DNA of 64,000 bases, taken from NCBI GenBank assembly GCA_016124665.1, contig WGNH01000025.1, positions 1 through 64,000 of the forward strand. Direction: 5' to 3'. The position numbers were made by a program, and so were the translations under genes. This DNA is from Alphaproteobacteria bacterium (lineage in GTDB: Bacteria; Pseudomonadota; Alphaproteobacteria; Caulobacterales; Maricaulaceae). Under the pieces are notes generated by a model. The model searched no databases and was not told the origin of the DNA. It worked only from the letters and a program-made list of their open reading frames with translations. Positions 16,804-25,594 of this stretch are shown in pieces. Positions within the stretch are counted from its first letter, which is position 1. Each line of letters begins with the position of its first letter.

Positions 16804-17403
16804 ATGAATCGCGCATTATCCGTTCTCGCATTCGCCTTGCTGGCCAGCGCATCCGCCCAAGCGCAAGTCACCGGTGAAGGCACGGTCCGCTGCGGAAATT
16901 ATGGCGCGCCGCATCCGGACATGCCGGAAGAGTTCGCACAATTCGCCTTCCTCATCGGGGATTTCGACGTGGCATTCCTCAACTGGGATGCCGAGGCGGG
17001 CGCCTGGGGCGAGCCGCAACCCTATTCGGCCCGCTGGAACGGCTATTACGGCCTCAATGGCCGGGCCATTATCGATGAGTGGTTCGATCCCGGTTTCGGA
17101 TATCGCGAGCAGGCAGGGGCCGGCATCAATATCCGTCTCTACGATGAAGCCGAAAGCCGCTGGGAAACCGCCTGGCATTACACCGCCAATCACGAGGTCC
17201 GCGAACTGCATCAGCAGCTCCGCGAGGACGGCCGCCTCTGGCTCTGGCAGGTCTATCCGGAAGCCGCGGAACGCCGGGTCTGGTTCGAGAATTACGGAAA
17301 TGGCGAATGGGCGCGCATTACGCAGGTGCGGGATGAAGAGACCGGTGCCTGGGTAAACGCCGTGAAGCTTTACGCCCGCCGGGCCAGTTGCGCCGGCGAA
17401 TAG
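16804..17403 (+). CDS. Secreted DUF1579-like protein
   Basis: The 199-residue protein has a Sec signal (MNRALSVLAFALLASASAQA). The mature domain opens FAQFAFLIGDFDVAFLNWD, the L-x-G-x-[FW] start of DUF1579-like barrels, followed by aromatic-rich strands and two Cys (about 30 and the penultimate region) that could form a disulfide. It is of the same general type as the protein at 3945 but not closely similar. GGGGAG precedes the ATG. It lies between bkdB and lpd without obvious metabolic connection and overlaps the convergent gene by 34 bases. Confidence 0.6.
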   Translation: MNRALSVLAFALLASASAQAQVTGEGTVRCGNYGAPHPDMPEEFAQFAFLIGDFDVAFLNWDAEAGAWGEPQPYSARWNGYYGLNGRAIIDEWFDPGFGYREQAGAGINIRLYDEAESRWETAWHYTANHEVRELHQQLREDGRLWLWQVYPEAAERRVWFENYGNGEWARITQVRDEETGAWVNAVKLYARRASCAGE

Positions 17404-17810
17404 AATTCCGGCCAGTCTGCCGCGAAGGTCTCCAGCCACGTACGCGCTTCGCCGCGGTCACGGAAGATTTCAAGGTCATAGGCCCCGTTGACGAAAGGCA
17501 TGGATTGCCATTTCAGCAAGAGCGGTTCGGAACTGGGCTCCTCGGCCACCCAGGCGACCTTGTAGTCGGGGCCACGAAGCGCATGCAGGCGTTCGACTTC
17601 TTCGCGGAAGGCATTGCGGAGCCGCTTGGCGTCCACGCCGGTCATGCCGGTGCCTTTTTCGATGATCGACAGCAGATTCATGCCCGTGCGCCATTGCCCG
17701 CCGTAAAACAGATCGGCATGCATGTCGCGGAAGGATTCAAAGGTCAGTTCGCCATTGAGGCGCACTTCAACGATATTCCCCGTTTCCGGGAAGATGATTT
17801 CACAGGCCAT
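17370..17810 (-). CDS. Small cytoplasmic protein, SpoIIAA/STAS-like fold
   Basis: The 146-residue protein has no signal or membrane segment. The pattern NIVEVRLNGELTFESFRDMH followed by NLLSIIEKGTGMTGVDAKRL alternates strands and helices like SpoIIAA/STAS-like alphaproteobacterial proteins, which include lipid- or membrane-associated regulators. No phosphoacceptor Ser/Thr can be assigned confidently. GGGGG lies six bases upstream of the ATG. It is transcribed divergently from lpd with a 196-base gap, and its 3' end overlaps the convergent DUF1579-like gene. Confidence 0.5.
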   Translation of the reverse strand: MACEIIFPETGNIVEVRLNGELTFESFRDMHADLFYGGQWRTGMNLLSIIEKGTGMTGVDAKRLRNAFREEVERLHALRGPDYKVAWVAEEPSSEPLLLKWQSMPFVNGAYDLEIFRDRGEARTWLETFAADWPEFYSPAQLARRA

Positions 17811-17974
17811 GACAGCCCCCTTTTTCAGCGGGGACGGCCTCTAGGTTGCAAACGTGTCACAAAAATGTCGAAAAAGCGGCTTCTGACTGCATACCGGTTA
17901 TGCATTTGCGGGATGCTATTTGCATATCTGCCCTGCACACCGTCCCCTTCCTTTGAAACCGCTCCCCGGTTAAA

Positions 17975-17999
17975 CCCTCGCCTGAATTCAAGACGAGGG
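17975..17999. promoter_or_regulatory. Inverted repeat immediately upstream of lpd
   Basis: Arms CCCTCG and CGAGGG enclose a near-palindrome centred on GAATTC, ending 7 bases before the lpd ATG. It overlaps the ribosome-binding region, so it could be a repressor site or an mRNA hairpin limiting translation. Confidence 0.35.
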
Positions 18000-18006
18000 C
18001 TTCGGC

Positions 18007-19434
18007 ATGAGCGATCTGACCTGTGACGTACTGGTAGTGGGCGGCGGCCCGGGCGGTTATCCGGCGGCCATCCGCGCGGGCCAGCTGGGGCTGGACACCA
18101 TTATCGTCGACAAGGATGGCTGGGGCGGCACCTGCCTCAATCGGGGCTGCATTCCGTCGAAGGCGTTTATCCACGCCGCGGACAAGTTCGCCGACATGGT
18201 CCACCATGCCGAGAGCGGCAAGCTGGGCATTTCCCTGTCCGCCAAACCCAAGCTCGACATGAAGGGCCTTGTCGCCTGGAAAGACGAGATCGTCGGCAAG
18301 CTGACCGGCGGCGTTGAACAACTGCTCAAGGCCGCCAAGGTGAAGGCCATCTCCGGCTGGGCCGAGTTTGAAGACGCCAAGACCTGCACCGTCACGCTGG
18401 AAGACGGCTCCACGCAGAAGATCACCGCGAAGAATGTCATTCTCGCCACCGGTTCGGTCGAGGTTGAACTGCCCTTCCTGAAATTCGGTGGCAAGGTCAT
18501 CGGCTCCACCGGCGCGCTGGATCTGGAAAAGCTGCCGGAGAAACTGGTCGTCGTCGGGGGCGGTTATATCGGGCTGGAGCTCGGCATCGCCTATCGCAAG
18601 CTGGGATCAGAGGTCACCTTCGTCGAAGCGCTGGACCGTATCCTGCCCGTCTATGACAAAGAGCTGACCCGGCCGATCACACGCTGGCTGAAAGAGCATG
18701 ATGTCACCGTTCACACGTCCTGCAAGGCCAAGGGCGTGGTGGAAGAGGGTGGCAAGACCTTCCTCGAATTCGAGACCGTCAAGGGCGGGACCGAGCGTCT
18801 GGAGGCCGACAACATCCTTGTCTCCGTCGGCCGCAAGCCGAACATGTCCGGCTGGGGGCTCGAGAAGATGGGCATCCCGAATGACGGCAAATTCCTGAAA
18901 GTGAATGAGCGCTGCGAAACCGGCATGCGCGGCGTTTATGCGCTGGGCGATCTAACCGGCGAACCCCTGCTGGCCCACCGTGCCACCGCGCAGGGCGAGC
19001 GCGTGGCCGAGATCATCGCCGGACACAGGACGGTTTTCGATCCGGTCGCCATTGCGGCTGTCTGCTTCACCGAGCCGGAAATCGTCGGTGTCGGCCTCAC
19101 GCCGGATGAAGCGAAAGACAAGGGCGAGACCGTCATCACCGGCAAATTCCCGCTCGCGGCCAATGGCCGTTACCTGTCGATGGAAGGCGGCGCCGATGGC
19201 GGCTTCATCCGCATCACGGCGCGCGAGTCTGATCATGTCATCCTCGGCATCCATGCCGTCGGCAAGCATGTCTCCGAACTCTCCGGCGAATTTGCGCTGG
19301 CCATGGAAATGGGTGCGCGCCTGGAAGACATTGCCGGCACGGTCCATGTCCACCCGACGCTGACCGAAGGTTTTGCCGAGGCCGCGCTCGCCGCGCTGGG
19401 CCACCCGATCCACATCTCCGCGCCGAAGAAATAA
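18007..19434 (+). CDS. lpd: Dihydrolipoamide dehydrogenase (E3), branched-chain complex type
   Basis: The 475-residue FAD/NAD disulfide reductase reoxidises the E2 lipoyl group. The FAD-binding GGGPGGY is at 12-18 and the redox-active pair is Cys43/Cys48 in GGTCLNRGCIPSK. The NAD-binding VVGGGYIGLELG is near 182-193, GVYALGDLTGEPLLAHRA marks the second FAD contact, and HPTLTEG near the C-terminus is the catalytic His-Glu dyad. Proximity to bkdA1A2B makes it the likely E3 of that complex (LPD-Val), although it could also serve other complexes. The thioesterase start overlaps its stop (TAATG). Confidence 0.94.
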   Translation: MSDLTCDVLVVGGGPGGYPAAIRAGQLGLDTIIVDKDGWGGTCLNRGCIPSKAFIHAADKFADMVHHAESGKLGISLSAKPKLDMKGLVAWKDEIVGKLTGGVEQLLKAAKVKAISGWAEFEDAKTCTVTLEDGSTQKITAKNVILATGSVEVELPFLKFGGKVIGSTGALDLEKLPEKLVVVGGGYIGLELGIAYRKLGSEVTFVEALDRILPVYDKELTRPITRWLKEHDVTVHTSCKAKGVVEEGGKTFLEFETVKGGTERLEADNILVSVGRKPNMSGWGLEKMGIPNDGKFLKVNERCETGMRGVYALGDLTGEPLLAHRATAQGERVAEIIAGHRTVFDPVAIAAVCFTEPEIVGVGLTPDEAKDKGETVITGKFPLAANGRYLSMEGGADGGFIRITARESDHVILGIHAVGKHVSELSGEFALAMEMGARLEDIAGTVHVHPTLTEGFAEAALAALGHPIHISAPKK

Positions 19435-19850
19435 TGCCGGCGCTGGCCACTTCGTTCGAAACCGCCTTCCTGCACCGGCAAACGGTGGCGGAGGCCGATA
19501 TCGATTTCATGGGGCATGTGAACAATCTGGTCTATCTGCGCTGGGCGGCGGAGATGGCCGAGCGCCATTGGCAGGCCGTGGCGAGCGATGACATGCAGGC
19601 GGCTGGCCTGTGGGTCGTGCTGCGCCACGAGATCGATTATCACCGCGAGCTGAAGCTGGGCGACGAGGTCGAACTGCGCACCTGGGTCGATCCGGTCAAG
19701 GGTCTGCGCTGTCCGCGCCATGTTGATATCCGGCAGGCTGGCGCCGACAAGCCCTCGGCCAAAGTCCTCACCACATGGACCTTTATCGATATGGAAACGC
19801 GGCGTCCCCGACGCCTGCCGCCGGACATGAAAGCCCTGTTCGGGATGTAG
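19434..19850 (+). CDS. Hotdog-fold acyl-CoA thioesterase (YbgC/4HBT type)
   Basis: The 138-residue single hotdog domain is predicted to hydrolyse acyl-CoA. The signature DIDFMGHVNNLVYLRWAAEM near residue 21 matches the [DE]-x-D-x-x-GHVNN-x-x-Y-x-x-[WY] motif, with the Asp/His region forming the active site. It is translationally coupled to lpd by a one-base stop/start overlap, suggesting it removes stalled acyl-CoA from branched-chain oxidation; that link is inference. Confidence 0.85.
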   Translation: MPALATSFETAFLHRQTVAEADIDFMGHVNNLVYLRWAAEMAERHWQAVASDDMQAAGLWVVLRHEIDYHRELKLGDEVELRTWVDPVKGLRCPRHVDIRQAGADKPSAKVLTTWTFIDMETRRPRRLPPDMKALFGM

Positions 19851-19865
19851 GCTGGCAGAAAGAAA

Positions 19866-19887
19866 CCCCGGAGACGGATCTCCGGGG
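19866..19887 (-). terminator. Intrinsic terminator for the gene at 19919
   Basis: A 9-bp stem (CCCCGGAGA / TCTCCGGGG) with a 4-base loop is followed, on the minus strand, by TTTCTTTCT. The plus-strand side has CCCTTG and no T-run, so it acts mainly on the leftward gene. Confidence 0.75.
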
Positions 19888-19918
19888 CCCTTGCTCATGC
19901 AATCGGTATGAAACGATG

Positions 19919-20374
19919 CTAGTTGCGGACTTCGGAGATCTGCAATTCGGCATTCTCGAACTGGCCGTTATAGGAGCCGATCCAGATATCATACTGGCCG
20001 GACATGGCCGGGTAGAAGGCGAGGCCCGGCGTCAGACCGCCACCGGAATCATCGTCGCAATACCATTGACCGTCCGGTCCGTTGACGACCAGCGTCGTGT
20101 CGTAATCAGAGGCCACATTCAGGAACAGCTCATACCCGCCGGCGCTGTAATTCAGCCGCACGTCAGGCGCGTCGGAAATCATGCCGACGCAGCCCTGGAT
20201 CCAGGACGCATCGATATTGCCGCCGGACACGACATCGACCCGGTAGGGGTCCGGCATGAAGCCGGCTGACAGATTGACCGTGCCATAGGTCGGATTGAGG
20301 CCATAGTCCTGAGCCTGTGCGCTGGCACAGACGGCTGCCGCAGACATCGCCGCAGCAAGGAGAAGACGTTTCAT
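19919..20374 (-). CDS. Secreted PPC-like domain protein
   Basis: The 151-residue protein has a Sec signal (MKRLLLAAAMSAAAVCASAQ). The mature part resembles bacterial pre-peptidase C-terminal (PPC) beta domains: a YELFLNVASDYDTTLVVNGP strand pair, then GQWYCDDDSGG and SGQYDIWIGSY. Two Cys residues probably form a disulfide. Such domains usually sit on secreted proteases; here it stands alone, so a binding or structural role outside the cytoplasm is inferred. Confidence 0.6.
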   Translation of the reverse strand: MKRLLLAAAMSAAAVCASAQAQDYGLNPTYGTVNLSAGFMPDPYRVDVVSGGNIDASWIQGCVGMISDAPDVRLNYSAGGYELFLNVASDYDTTLVVNGPDGQWYCDDDSGGGLTPGLAFYPAMSGQYDIWIGSYNGQFENAELQISEVRN

Positions 20375-20536
20375 ATAAGGGTTCCTGGATGAAAATACCC
20401 GGCATCAGACTGCCGTGACGGGACAACGCACGGAATCTTATGAATGGTCAATGAACAAAAATCACACCCTGCGCGATTACCGGATTACCGGCCTTGTCAC
20501 CATCGAAGTGGAGCGGTTTTGACGTCATTTACATAC

Positions 20537-20598
20537 CGTCATCCACCGATTCATTCGGAGGATATCCTCAGGCCCTCCGGTCAAGCCGGAAGGTGACG
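20537..20598 (+). repeat. Family B palindromic repeat, copy 2
   Basis: CGTCATCCACCGATTCATTC with its GGAGGAT arm, then CCTCCGGTCAAGCCGGAAGG and TGACG, have the same two-hairpin order as the copy at 16645. The 288-base gap between the genes at 20374 and 20663 consists largely of this element and the next one. Confidence 0.7.
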
Positions 20599-20611
20599 AA
20601 TGAAATGCACA

Positions 20612-20654
20612 CCTCATCCTGAGGTGCGAGCGTAGCGAGCCTCGAAGGACGAGA
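20612..20654 (+). repeat. REP-like palindrome (alphaproteobacterial CCTCATCCTGAGG type)
   Basis: CCTCATCCTGAGGTGCGAGC followed by GTAGCGAGCCTCGAAGGACG and AGA is the well-known alphaproteobacterial palindromic unit whose arms pair as GAGGTGCGAGCG / CGAGCCTC. It occurs once here, next to a family B copy, 9 bases before the esterase stop. Confidence 0.8.
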
Positions 20655-20662
20655 TGGGTGGT

Positions 20663-21571
20663 CTACTCCGCCAGCACGCTTTCCAGCCAGGCGGCCATGG
20701 CCGCCATGTCAAACGCCGGATTATGCCCGTCACCCTCGGTGCGGACATGCTCATACCGCACGCCAACCTCGTTCAGCACGGTCAGCATGTAATCGCCCTG
20801 GCTGACCGGGACGACCATATCATCCACCGAATCGATCATGTAGAGCGGCGGATCATTGGCATCGGCATAGGTCGCCGGAGAGGCCTGCACCGCGATGGGC
20901 GGGCTGGCTTGATAATGATTGTCCGGTCCGAAATACGGCACGCCGGTATACATGGCTATGGTCTGCGCCGCATAGGAGCTGGCTTCTTCGGGATCACCGG
21001 CCAGCATGAAGGGCGTGGCAATGCCGACCGTGGCCTGAACGGCGGCAGAGGTCTGGTCGATCGCATCCAGCCCGTCGCCCGGCGCATCATCCATCAATGC
21101 GGCCATGGTGGCGAGATTCGCGCCCGAGGAATGGCCCAGCGTGGCGATATGATCGGGATCAATGCCCCAGGCCTCGGCGGCAAAGCGCACATAACGCACC
21201 GCCCGGCGGGTATCATTCACGGCCGCCGGAAAGCGGTTGCCCGGTGAAGAGCGGTGATTGATGACGAAAGCGGTAAAGCCTTCTTCGTTCAGGGCTTCGA
21301 CGACATTGCGGACATAGTGATAATCGGTCAGGTCTTTCAGCTGTGGCGCGGAATAGATTTCCGGCCGGTACCAGCCCGACCCCGGCACCACGATGACGCC
21401 GAACCCGTTGCGCTCGCCGGTGGGCGTATAGACATCCATCAGCAACGCTGCCCCCGACACCATGCCATAGACGACATTGGTCTGCGCCGGCGTGATCTGG
21501 GCCTCGTCCTGAGTGAAGGCGGCCCCCGACAGGGCCAGTGCGCCAAGCGCGGCGGCTAGAATACTTTTCAT
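20663..21571 (-). CDS. Secreted alpha/beta-hydrolase (carboxylesterase-like)
   Basis: The 302-residue exported hydrolase has an N-terminal signal (MKSILAAALGALALSGAAFT). The nucleophile elbow is LGHSSGANLA, the acid DSVDDMVVP and the catalytic His EGDGHNPAF, in the expected order. The oxyanion region VVPGSGWYRPE replaces the usual HGGG. The layout matches small-ester or hemicellulose-side-chain esterases of the BD-FAE/PNB group, but the substrate is unknown. GGGGAGAG precedes the ATG at 21571; the frame is open 11 codons further upstream without a ribosome site. Confidence 0.8.
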   Translation of the reverse strand: MKSILAAALGALALSGAAFTQDEAQITPAQTNVVYGMVSGAALLMDVYTPTGERNGFGVIVVPGSGWYRPEIYSAPQLKDLTDYHYVRNVVEALNEEGFTAFVINHRSSPGNRFPAAVNDTRRAVRYVRFAAEAWGIDPDHIATLGHSSGANLATMAALMDDAPGDGLDAIDQTSAAVQATVGIATPFMLAGDPEEASSYAAQTIAMYTGVPYFGPDNHYQASPPIAVQASPATYADANDPPLYMIDSVDDMVVPVSQGDYMLTVLNEVGVRYEHVRTEGDGHNPAFDMAAMAAWLESVLAE

Positions 21572-21649
21572 ATGCGATCTCTCCCCGGAATGGCTTGTGC
21601 GCATTGTGAACGCCGTTCACCAGGAAGGGAAGGGGTTAGCAGCTGCTTT

Positions 21650-21746
21650 CCTCCCCCGATTACGGGGGAGGTGGCAGCGAAGCTGACGGAGGGGGCCAGC
21701 CCCCCTCGGCCTTACAGGCCACTCCCCCGCAAGCAGGGGGAGAAAA
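21650..21746 (+). repeat. Family A palindromic repeat, copy 2
   Basis: CCTCCCCCGATTACGGGGGA (plus GG), then CAGCGAAGCTGACGGAGGGG, CCCCCCTCGGCC, GGCCACTCCCCC and a GCAAGC-centred hairpin followed by GAGAAAA. It has the same polarity as the copy inside bkdB and is the shortest of the four, lacking the 20-30 base spacer after GGAGGGGGC. It lies between two leftward genes. Confidence 0.85.
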
Positions 21747-21764
21747 CGTCTGATTGTATGCCGG

Positions 21765-22835
21765 CTAACCCAGCCGCTCCGTCACCCCCACAGACTCCGC
21801 GGCCGCATTGAGCTGTTTCAGCGTTTCCGGGTCCATCGGCACGCCCTCGGCCGCGCGGCGCTTGCGCAGGGACCGTTCCGGATCGCCGGGCGCGACGATC
21901 GGGCTGTCCCAGTCGGCTGGCGGAGAAGCGAGGGCATACTCCCACATCGCTTCCATCTCGCGGTCCATGGCAGCGGGATCACCGAACGCGTCCGGTGAGA
22001 GAATGACAGCCATCATCTGGTTGCGGATACCGCCGCGCCGTTCATGGCCGGGCTGGATCGTGCCGCCGCCGGAAAACACGCCGGCCAGCAATTCTGCCGC
22101 GAAGACCAGCCCATACCCCTTGTGATCGCCGAACGGCGTCAGCGCGCCCTTCTGGTCAAACCCCTTGAAGCCGGACGGATCATCCGTCGGCAGGCCGTTT
22201 TCATCAATGATCGCGCCGAAGGGCACACGCAGCCCCTTGCTGGCGGCGATCCGCGCCTTGCCCATGGCGATCCGGCTGGTTGCCATATCCAGCAGGAAGG
22301 CGGGCTTGGTACCAGTGGGCGGCAGGGCGATACAGACCGGATTGGTGCCGAAGCGGCCATCCGTGCCCTGATAGGGGGCCACCACCGGATCCAGATCGGT
22401 GACATTCACGAAGAAGATCGCGGCAAACCCTTCCTGCGCCGCCATTTCACCAAAGGCCCCGATGCGGCCCAGATGATGGGCATTGGACAGGGTCAGAATA
22501 CAGGCACCGAGCGCCTCCGCCTTCGGGAAGGCGGCTGTCATGGCAAATTCGCCGGCAATCCGCCCCCATGCATCATGGCCGGCCACTTTCAGAATCGCGC
22601 CCTTGTCATGGATCACTTCGGGGACGGCATGAACATCGACCAGACCCTCGGCCACATGTCTCAGATAGGTGGGCAAAAGCCCCGCGCCGTGACTGTCATG
22701 CCCGCACAGATTGGCCATCACCAGATGATCGGCGACCGCCCGTGCATCCCCCTCCTTCGCACCGGCCCTCGCTAGCGCCGCGGCACAGAAGGTGGTCAGC
22801 TCGGCGGCAGAGATGCGGATATCACCCGGTTGCAT
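21765..22835 (-). CDS. Ldh2/malate-lactate-ureidoglycolate dehydrogenase family oxidoreductase
   Basis: The 356-residue NAD(P)-dependent 2-hydroxyacid oxidoreductase belongs to the non-Rossmann Ldh_2 family. Family residues are GHDSHGAGLLPTYLR near 45-60 (catalytic His), SNAHHLGRIGAFGEMA, and GDHKGYGLVFAAELLAGV. Substrate could be malate, lactate, sulfolactate or a related acid. Its ATG overlaps the stop of the Kef-type antiporter (TGATG), making it the third gene of a leftward kefF-kefC-ldh unit. Confidence 0.88.
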   Translation of the reverse strand: MQPGDIRISAAELTTFCAAALARAGAKEGDARAVADHLVMANLCGHDSHGAGLLPTYLRHVAEGLVDVHAVPEVIHDKGAILKVAGHDAWGRIAGEFAMTAAFPKAEALGACILTLSNAHHLGRIGAFGEMAAQEGFAAIFFVNVTDLDPVVAPYQGTDGRFGTNPVCIALPPTGTKPAFLLDMATSRIAMGKARIAASKGLRVPFGAIIDENGLPTDDPSGFKGFDQKGALTPFGDHKGYGLVFAAELLAGVFSGGGTIQPGHERRGGIRNQMMAVILSPDAFGDPAAMDREMEAMWEYALASPPADWDSPIVAPGDPERSLRKRRAAEGVPMDPETLKQLNAAAESVGVTERLG

Positions 22836-24790
22836 CAGTCCTTGTCCACTTCTTCCTCGGGCCGCACATCCGGCGGCATCCAGGCGCGCTCCAGCGCATT
22901 GCCGCGCGCGGCTTCGCGGTCGGAGCGCATCGTCTCCATCATCATTTCATTCTGGCGTTTGGCGATGGCGACATATTCCTCATTGTCGAAGACATCGACA
23001 TTCTCTTTCCAGGCCGCCGCCAGCTTGCGCAATGTCTCGCGGTCATGGCGCACGAAATAGCGCACCGCCTTTTCGACCTCGAAAGGATGTTCACCCATCG
23101 CTTCCAGCGCACTGCGTCCGGCGCGGACCGCACTGTCGAATGTCTCACGGATAATGTCATCCGCCCCGGCGGCATAAAGCTGGTAGACATGATGCCGGTC
23201 AATCGCCCGCGCAACGATATGAATGTCGGGCCGCTCCCGGCGCACATGTTTGACCAGGGCGGTAATCTGGTCCTTGTCGTCAATCGCCACCACGAATTGC
23301 CGCGCCTCATGCAGGCCGGCCGCATGCAGAAGATCGGGCCGCGTGGCATCGCCATAAAAGGTCTTGATGCCGAATTTGCGGACGCCATCCACAAGATCGC
23401 TGCGATGTTCCAGCACCACGGTCTCATAGCCCGAGGCGCGCAGCAGGCGGTTGACGATCTGCCCGAAACGGCCATGCCCGGCAATGAGGGTCGTGCCGCG
23501 CTCGTCAATCGCGTCAGCTTCGCGCGTCACATCGGTTTCTGTGAATTTTCGCGCAAACACCTGCTCGTAGAGAATGAAGAGCAAGGGGGTGACCAGCATG
23601 GAGAGCGCCACCAGCAGCGACAGGGTTGGCTGCAGATCCGGCGGAATGACACTGTTCTGCACGTTGAAGGATAACAGCACGAAGCCGAACTCGCCGGCCT
23701 GTGCCAGTGCCAGTGTCATCAGCCAGCGATCCCGCCCGCGCAGCTTGAACAGGAAAGCCAGCATCATCAATACCGCTGCCTTGACCGCGATCAGCGCCGC
23801 CAGCAGGCCGAGGATCAGCGCCCAGTCGGCGAGGAAGACATCAAAGCGGATGCCCGCCCCGACCGTGATGAAGAACAGTCCCATCAACAGACCGCGGAAG
23901 GGCTCGATATCGGCTTCCAGCTCGTGCCGGTATTCCGAATTGGCAAGCACCACACCGGCCAGGAAAGTGCCCAGTGCCGGCGACAGGCCGACCAGCGTCA
24001 TCAAAAGCGCAATGCCGATGACAATGAACAGCGCCACCGCGGTGAACATTTCACGCAGGCCTGACCGGGCGATGAAACGGAACAGGGGCCGTGTCAGATA
24101 CATGCCGCCGCCCACCACCACGCCGATGGCGGCCAGCACCACCGGTCCATAGGCCCAGCCCGGCAAGCGATCGACGATGCTGAGGCCGGCGCCGTGCGTA
24201 TCTCCATGGTCCGCTGCTCCATGCGCAGCGTCCGCCACACCGTGCGCGGCATCCTCGGCACCTGTGCCCATCAGCTCCGGCAGCGCCAGGAGTGGCAGGA
24301 AGGCCAGCATCGGAATGACGGCAATGTCCTGGAACAGCAGGACGGAAAAACTGCCACGCCCGCCCTCCGTCTTGTCCAGCCTCTTTTCGGACAGGGTCTG
24401 CATCACGATCGCTGTGGAGGAGAGCGAGAAGGTCAGGCCGATGGCCACTGCGACGGTCCAGCCCAGCCCCAGCAGAACACAGGCCGCAGCGATCAGGCCG
24501 GCAGTCAGTGACACCTGCAATCCACCCAACCCCAGAAGCCGCGTCCGCATGTCCCACAGGGCGCGCGGTTCCAGCTCCAGACCGATCAGGAACAGCATCA
24601 TCACCACGCCGAACTCGGCAATATGCTGCACATCCTGGGTTTCGGATCCGACCAGGCCGAATACCGGCCCGATCAACACGCCGGCAATCAGGTATCCGAG
24701 CACGGAGCCGAGCCCGAGGCGTGAACAGACCGGCACCATGATGACCGCGGCGACCAGATAGATGGTGGCACTGAGAAGTATCCCGTCCAT
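22835..24790 (-). CDS. Kef-type K+/H+ antiporter (CPA2) with RCK domain
   Basis: The 651-residue protein has about twelve membrane helices (residues 1-400) of the CPA2 exchanger fold, including GVVMMLFLIGLELEPRALW. A TrkA-N/RCK nucleotide-binding domain follows (about 425-545, TLIAGHGRFGQIVNRLL and YGDATRPDLLHAAG), then a charged C-terminal tail. This matches KefB/KefC, which eject K+ and acidify the cytoplasm during electrophile stress. The flavodoxin-like gene just upstream fits the KefF/KefG ancillary subunit. Odd feature: a His-rich loop near residues 180-200 (five His in AAHGVADAAHGAADHGDTHG) between helices. Confidence 0.92.
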   Translation of the reverse strand: MDGILLSATIYLVAAVIMVPVCSRLGLGSVLGYLIAGVLIGPVFGLVGSETQDVQHIAEFGVVMMLFLIGLELEPRALWDMRTRLLGLGGLQVSLTAGLIAAACVLLGLGWTVAVAIGLTFSLSSTAIVMQTLSEKRLDKTEGGRGSFSVLLFQDIAVIPMLAFLPLLALPELMGTGAEDAAHGVADAAHGAADHGDTHGAGLSIVDRLPGWAYGPVVLAAIGVVVGGGMYLTRPLFRFIARSGLREMFTAVALFIVIGIALLMTLVGLSPALGTFLAGVVLANSEYRHELEADIEPFRGLLMGLFFITVGAGIRFDVFLADWALILGLLAALIAVKAAVLMMLAFLFKLRGRDRWLMTLALAQAGEFGFVLLSFNVQNSVIPPDLQPTLSLLVALSMLVTPLLFILYEQVFARKFTETDVTREADAIDERGTTLIAGHGRFGQIVNRLLRASGYETVVLEHRSDLVDGVRKFGIKTFYGDATRPDLLHAAGLHEARQFVVAIDDKDQITALVKHVRRERPDIHIVARAIDRHHVYQLYAAGADDIIRETFDSAVRAGRSALEAMGEHPFEVEKAVRYFVRHDRETLRKLAAAWKENVDVFDNEEYVAIAKRQNEMMMETMRSDREAARGNALERAWMPPDVRPEEEVDKD

Positions 24791-24793
24791 GGC

Positions 24794-25429
24794 CTAGTCC
24801 TCCACCGTCAGGGATTTGAGCTGCCCGTTGAGCAGGGGCAGGGCGCGCACCGCCTCGATATCCAGCCGCCGGTCGCGCAGCGCGGTCAGCAACCCCGTCC
24901 ATTCCGCGACATGCTGGCTGAGGCGGTCATCTTCCTGCGCATGTCCGGCGCGGAAAAACGCGAAGGGCGGCAGATACACCATGCCGCAATAATCCGCGGT
25001 CTGTTCCAGCGGCGTCAGCATCTGGCGCAGCGTAAAATGATTATAGCCGTCTTCGGCATAGCTTTCTTCCGGGTTTCCGGCGGTCAGGGCCGAAAAGAAG
25101 ATCTTGCCCGTCAACGCCTTGCCCGAATGGCCGAAAGCCCAGCCATGTTCCAGCACGATATCCTGCCATTCCTTCAGGATGGCCGGGGTGGAATACCAGT
25201 AGAAGGGATGCAGGAAGATCAGAACATCATGCGCTTCCGCCCGCTGTTGTTCGCGGTCGGCATCAATGTCGAGGCGCGGATATTCGGCATGGAGATCGGC
25301 CAGTGTGACACCGTCGATCGCGCGCGCCGCCTGCCGCAGAGCCCGGCCCGCCACAGACCGGCGCGGGGCGGGATGTGCCGCCAGGATCAGGATGCGCCGC
25401 GGGCCATCGCCATCATCCAAAAGGCTCAT
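24794..25429 (-). CDS. NAD(P)H quinone oxidoreductase, KefF/KefG-type ancillary protein
   Basis: The 211-residue flavodoxin-fold protein shows the FMN phosphate loop region ILILAAHPAPRRSVAGRAL, FLHPFYWYSTPAILKEWQD and the GKIFFSALTAGNPEE region of the NQO1/KefF family. It lies three bases upstream of the antiporter gene (TAG-GCC-ATG), so it is probably its regulatory subunit as in E. coli kefFC. Quinone or electrophile reduction is the known family chemistry. Confidence 0.9.
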   Translation of the reverse strand: MSLLDDGDGPRRILILAAHPAPRRSVAGRALRQAARAIDGVTLADLHAEYPRLDIDADREQQRAEAHDVLIFLHPFYWYSTPAILKEWQDIVLEHGWAFGHSGKALTGKIFFSALTAGNPEESYAEDGYNHFTLRQMLTPLEQTADYCGMVYLPPFAFFRAGHAQEDDRLSQHVAEWTGLLTALRDRRLDIEAVRALPLLNGQLKSLTVED

Positions 25430-25594
25430 TTCCCCTCCGAATCCCTCAAATCAGGACTCAACATATGCGGGCCGGGGCGCACCCGCCATGCAAAAGCCGC
25501 TGCCTGTATGAATCCGGGTGCTTGCACGCGCCCGATCAGCACAGTATATCGCCTCCCTCGCATGGCGCGCCCGCAAGGGTGATGTGCGGCGTGT

